Positions 61,146 to 64,000 of a stretch of DNA of 64,000 bases are shown one piece after another. The stretch comes from Streptomyces sp. AA1529 (GTDB lineage Bacteria; Actinomycetota; Actinomycetes; Streptomycetales; Streptomycetaceae). The notes under the pieces are model-generated. The model had not been told where the DNA came from and did no database searches. It worked only from the letters and a program-made list of their open reading frames with translations. The translations under genes and the position numbers were made by a program. The DNA is taken from assembly GCF_000280905.1 (NCBI RefSeq), contig NZ_ALAP01000092.1, positions 124,001-188,000 of the forward strand, given 5' to 3'. How positions within the stretch are numbered: position 1 is the first letter of the stretch; every line of letters begins with the position of its first letter.

Positions 61146-62495
61146 ATGGCGGAGGCGGGGAGCGGAACGCACATGAGCACTGCGGCACATGCGGAAGGCG
61201 CTGAGGGGCGCGAACGCGTCTTCGCGCCCCTGCCTCCCGCGCACGGGCGGTCCTTCGCCCGCACCTGGTGGGGCCGGACCTGGCTCAAAGCCCTCGAGGA
61301 CACCGCACTGGACGGTGCGCAGCTCAAGCTGGGCCGCGCGTTCGCGCGGCGGGGCGCGGTGGGGGCCGTCGCCGTCCGCCCCGGCCGCATCACCGCGCTG
61401 GTCCTCGGCACCGACCGGACACCGTGCCGCGCCGATGTGCTGCTGCGCCGACTGACCGCGGACGAATGGGACCGGCTGCTGGACGTGGTCGTCGCGCAGT
61501 CGGGCCATATCGCCGCACTGCTGGACCGGGACATGCCGCCCCGGCTGGTGGAGGACGCGGCCGATGCCGGACTGGATCTCCTGCCCGGCATCGGCGACCT
61601 GGAACCCGAGTGCGCGTGCGGCGGATGGGACCACTGTGCACACACGGCCGCGCTCAGCTACCAGACCGCGCGGCTGCTGGACGAGGACCCGCTCGCTCTG
61701 CTGCTGATGCGCGGGCGGGGAGAGCGGGAGCTGCTGGAGACGCTGCAGGTGCGCAGCGCGGCACAAGCCGCCAAGCAGGACGGCAGACCGCCCGGGGCAG
61801 CCACGCACGAGGAGGACGGGCCGGAGGGGGTTGATGCCACGGAGGCGTTCGCCCTCGGCATGCTGCTGCCCCCGCTGCCCGAACCGCCCGTGCCGGTGAG
61901 CGGAACCGCGGGGGCCGTTGCGCTGGACGGTGCCGCCGATGTGCCCGGACTGGACGTCGGGGCGCTCTCCTTCCTGGCCGCGGATGCCGCCGCGACAGCG
62001 CGCCGCATGCTGGCCGCGGCCGTCTCCCCGCAGGCGGCCGGCCAGCCGGGGCAGGAGTCGCTCACGGCTCAGGAGGACGCCGTGCGACTCGCCGCCGCGA
62101 GTCCCGGACCGGCCGTCACGGCCCGGCTGGCCACCTTCTGCGGCTGCTCGGAGGCCGAACTCGGGATCGCCGTACGCGCCTGGGGATTCGGCGGCGCGGA
62201 GGCGCTGGCGGTCCTGGCGGACCGGCCGGCATCAGCTGCGGCTCTTCGGCAGGCGCGGGACGAACTCGACCTCGCCTGGGACGGGATGGAGACCCGGCCG
62301 GTGCTGCAGGGCCAGGGCCCGCGCTGGACGGTGCCGGGAGGCGAGGCCCAGCTGCGCTACGGACCGGACGGCCGCTGGTGGCCCTTCCGCATCCGGGGGC
62401 GGGTGTGGTGGCCGGTGGGCGGGCCGGAGCGGGACCCGGCGGCCGCGCTCGCGACCGCGCTGGCCGGCGCGGAGGAGTCGCCGCCCGGGCGCTGA
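61146..62495 (+). CDS. SWIM zinc-finger protein paired with SNF2 helicase
   Basis: 449 aa. An N-terminal domain has RSFARTWWGRTWLKALEDTAL near 36-56. The SWIM zinc-binding motif CACGGWDHCAH (CxCx6CxH) is near 157. Two linkers rich in Ala/Glu/Pro separate this from a C-terminal part with RYGPDGRWWPFRIRGRVWWPVGGP. SWIM fingers bind DNA or proteins and are often encoded directly after a SNF2 helicase; joint action in DNA remodelling or repair is inferred. ATG 61146 follows CAGGAG; TTG 61116 or ATG 61173 are alternatives. A hairpin terminator lies 8 bp after the stop. Confidence 0.88.
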   Translation: MAEAGSGTHMSTAAHAEGAEGRERVFAPLPPAHGRSFARTWWGRTWLKALEDTALDGAQLKLGRAFARRGAVGAVAVRPGRITALVLGTDRTPCRADVLLRRLTADEWDRLLDVVVAQSGHIAALLDRDMPPRLVEDAADAGLDLLPGIGDLEPECACGGWDHCAHTAALSYQTARLLDEDPLALLLMRGRGERELLETLQVRSAAQAAKQDGRPPGAATHEEDGPEGVDATEAFALGMLLPPLPEPPVPVSGTAGAVALDGAADVPGLDVGALSFLAADAAATARRMLAAAVSPQAAGQPGQESLTAQEDAVRLAAASPGPAVTARLATFCGCSEAELGIAVRAWGFGGAEALAVLADRPASAAALRQARDELDLAWDGMETRPVLQGQGPRWTVPGGEAQLRYGPDGRWWPFRIRGRVWWPVGGPERDPAAALATALAGAEESPPGR

Positions 62496-62503
62496 ACACG
62501 GGC

Positions 62504-62535
62504 GTGCCGCCGCCCCGGGACACGGGCGGCGGCAC
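62504..62535. terminator. Bidirectional hairpin terminator between SWIM and SGNH genes
   Basis: A perfect 12-bp stem (GTGCCGCCGCCC / GGGCGGCGGCAC) with an 8-base loop, between the convergent SWIM protein and SGNH hydrolase genes, within 18 bp of each stop. Confidence 0.75.
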
Positions 62536-62552
62536 GGACCGAAGGTGTTCTG

Positions 62553-63353
62553 TCAGGCGAGGCCCTCCAGAACGGGGAGGTAGCCACCGGACTGCCCGGC
62601 GGCGGTGGGGTGGTAGGACTCGTCGATCGGGAAGGTGACGCTGTGCAGCCACTCGTCGTCCGAGCAGATCTCGTGGCCCGAGAAGGTGGGACGGACGTCG
62701 CCGAAGCTGAAACCGTGGTCGGCGGCGCGCTTGGCGGTGACCTCGTCCAGGGCGTCGGACGCGGAGTTGATGGCTGCGCGGGACTTCTCGCTGATGCCCA
62801 CGATGCAGCCGCCGTCGAGCTGGTAGATGTGGGGATAGCCCAGTACGACGACCTTCGCGGCGGGGGCGCGCTGGGCGATGGCGTCGTAGACGCCGTCGAG
62901 CTTGCCCGGCAGGGTGTTCTCGACGTAGTCGCGGGCCTCCTGGACGCGCGCCAGACAGGCGCTCTCGCCCTGGGTGACGCAGGTCGTCATGGTGTCGGCG
63001 AACCCGGCGTCGTTCCCGCCGATACTGATGCTCACCAGGCCCGTGGAGGAGCTGAGGGGGCCGAGCTGACCGGCGAGCACATCGTCGGTCCGCGCGCCGG
63101 AGCAGGCGGTGAAATCGAAGGACGAGGGGGAGTTGGCGGCGTTCCAGAGATTGGGGTAGGCGTGTGCGCTTCGCTTGCAGTCGCCTCCCGAGTAGTCCCC
63201 GGCGCCCACTCCGGAGGAGTAGGAGTCGCCGAGGGCCACATAACCGGTCGCGGCCGCCTCTTCGGCGGAGGCGGACGCGGCACCGGTGAGGGAGGAGAGT
63301 CCGAGGAGGACGGCGACGGCCGCAGCCGTGGATGTCCATCTGCGCAGCTTCAT
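62553..63353 (-). CDS. Secreted SGNH/GDSL esterase-lipase
   Basis: 266 aa. A Sec signal (MKLRRWTSTAAAVAVLLGL, cleavage after SASA near 30) precedes an SGNH fold. Block I is ALGDSYSSGVGAGDY (catalytic Ser), with CSGAR further on. The oxyanion Asn is in SIGGNDAGF, and block V SYHPTAAGQ holds the catalytic His with its neighbours. Six cysteines probably form three disulfides as in streptomycete esterases of this class. It hydrolyses ester bonds of lipids or other substrates outside the cell. ATG 63353 directly precedes the signal peptide. Confidence 0.92.
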   Translation of the reverse strand: MKLRRWTSTAAAVAVLLGLSSLTGAASASAEEAAATGYVALGDSYSSGVGAGDYSGGDCKRSAHAYPNLWNAANSPSSFDFTACSGARTDDVLAGQLGPLSSSTGLVSISIGGNDAGFADTMTTCVTQGESACLARVQEARDYVENTLPGKLDGVYDAIAQRAPAAKVVVLGYPHIYQLDGGCIVGISEKSRAAINSASDALDEVTAKRAADHGFSFGDVRPTFSGHEICSDDEWLHSVTFPIDESYHPTAAGQSGGYLPVLEGLA

Positions 63354-63535
63354 GGAGCCTCTCAGGGATAGGCACGGTAGGAACTGCTGTCACTTCGGTC
63401 GCGGCTGGACTTACCCCGCGATCGATGCGTCCATGCCAACTTTGGAAGCTCAACTACGCGCGCAGACCGTCGCGTTGAAGCGACAGGGGAGCGTACTCCC
63501 GGCCGATCACACCGGCCGGGCCCCACCGGGAAGGT

Positions 63536-64000
63536 TCACACCAGGGGTTTCGAGAGCTGCTTCCCCTTGCCGGCCGTCAGACTGCAGGTGACATAACTCA
63601 GGGCCGTTCCCGCGTTCTTCGCCTTGGGGTAGGTGATGAGTGTTCCGCCCACCGTGCCGCGCGGCTGCTTCGCGGCCTTGTTCCGCAGCAGGGTGCGGCA
63701 CATCGAGTCCGCCTTGCTGCGGACCGCGTCGTTGGTGCTGTAGTCCCCGGTGAGCTTCTTGCGGCTGACCACCTCCGCGTCATGGGACTCGTCGCACTCG
63801 CGGTCGATGATCGCGCCCTCACTCTCGTCGGACTGGTCGAAGCAGTCGCCGACGCGGAGCAGGAACGACGGGAGCGGCACATCGCTGGGGCTCTCGTCGG
63901 GGTCCTCGGAAGGGGCGTCCGGAGTCGGATAGTCGGTCGCCTCCTCGTCGGAGGGCTCGTCCGTCGGCGTCGGACTCGGCTCGGGGGAGGACGAGGACGA
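63536..64000 (-). CDS. C-terminal part of an acidic linker protein with Cys-containing domain, 5' end beyond window
   Basis: The frame is open to base 64000, so the N-terminus is missing; 154 codons are visible. First comes a low-complexity Ser/Pro/Thr/Asp/Glu stretch (about 40 residues, e.g. SPTPTDEPSDEEATDYPTP). A C-terminal domain follows with LRVGDCFDQ, DRECDESHDAEVV, DSMCRTLL and LSYVTCSLTAGKGKQL; four cysteines probably pair. This resembles the septum-formation-like or DUF4190-associated domains of actinobacterial membrane proteins. A membrane helix likely lies in the missing N-terminal part. Function is unknown. Confidence 0.7.
   Translation of the reverse strand, partial: SSSSSPEPSPTPTDEPSDEEATDYPTPDAPSEDPDESPSDVPLPSFLLRVGDCFDQSDESEGAIIDRECDESHDAEVVSRKKLTGDYSTNDAVRSKADSMCRTLLRNKAAKQPRGTVGGTLITYPKAKNAGTALSYVTCSLTAGKGKQLSKPLV

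Overview
The window is very GC-rich, with strong third-position G/C bias, frequent GTG starts and many 4-base ATGA/GTGA overlaps. Together with a DUF6397 protein, an orphan roadblock protein, LacI-controlled sugar operons and many secreted hydrolases, this points to a Streptomyces-type actinomycete chromosome. No rRNA, tRNA, CRISPR array or intact mobile element was found. The only mobile trace is a decayed transposase fragment near 9.9-10.1 kb.

Left edge (1-3.5 kb): two minus-strand exopolysaccharide genes, a nucleotide-sugar dehydrogenase (cut by the edge) and a polyprenyl glycosylphosphotransferase with a TTA codon near its start. 3.5-10 kb: a translationally coupled trio (MctP-type monocarboxylate symporter, ECF sigma factor, small membrane protein), a DUF3311 protein, then an operon of the pyruvate transporter CstA, an 85-aa protein ending Cys-Cys-stop and a cysteine-free ArsA/Get3-like ATPase. 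10-17.3 kb: secreted proteins of unknown function, a TPR protein, small membrane and methyltransferase genes, a YjbQ-family protein and a flavin-dependent oxidoreductase.

17.4-29.8 kb is a rhamnose regulon. A minus-strand operon encodes the CUT2 ABC importer (rhaT-rhaP-rhaQ-rhaS) and its LacI-type regulator. A divergent plus-strand operon encodes rhamnose isomerase, rhamnulokinase and the L-lactate oxidation complex LutABC. The shared 342-bp region holds two promoter-like sequences, each with a similar operator-like element just downstream. No rhamnulose-1-phosphate aldolase or lactaldehyde dehydrogenase is present, so those steps must be encoded elsewhere.

30-44 kb: a membrane protein, a lone ABC ATPase, a questin-oxidase-like protein, a macrodomain protein, a NamZ-like muramidase, a MarR regulator divergent from an ABC exporter (with two tandem 16-bp repeats between them), a large FAD/Fe-S D-lactate dehydrogenase-type fusion, a secreted alpha-amylase and a GH109-like glycosidase. 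44-64 kb: an L,D-transpeptidase lipoprotein, a heterodimeric ABC exporter with complementary degenerate ATP sites, a DUF3516 helicase, TesB thioesterase, DUF6397 and roadblock proteins, an MpaB-family oxygenase, a SNF2 helicase paired with a SWIM zinc-finger protein, an SGNH esterase, and an Asp/Glu/Pro-rich protein cut by the right edge.

Monocarboxylate handling recurs: MctP-type uptake, CstA pyruvate uptake, LutABC for L-lactate and a D-lactate dehydrogenase-type enzyme all lie within about 37 kb.
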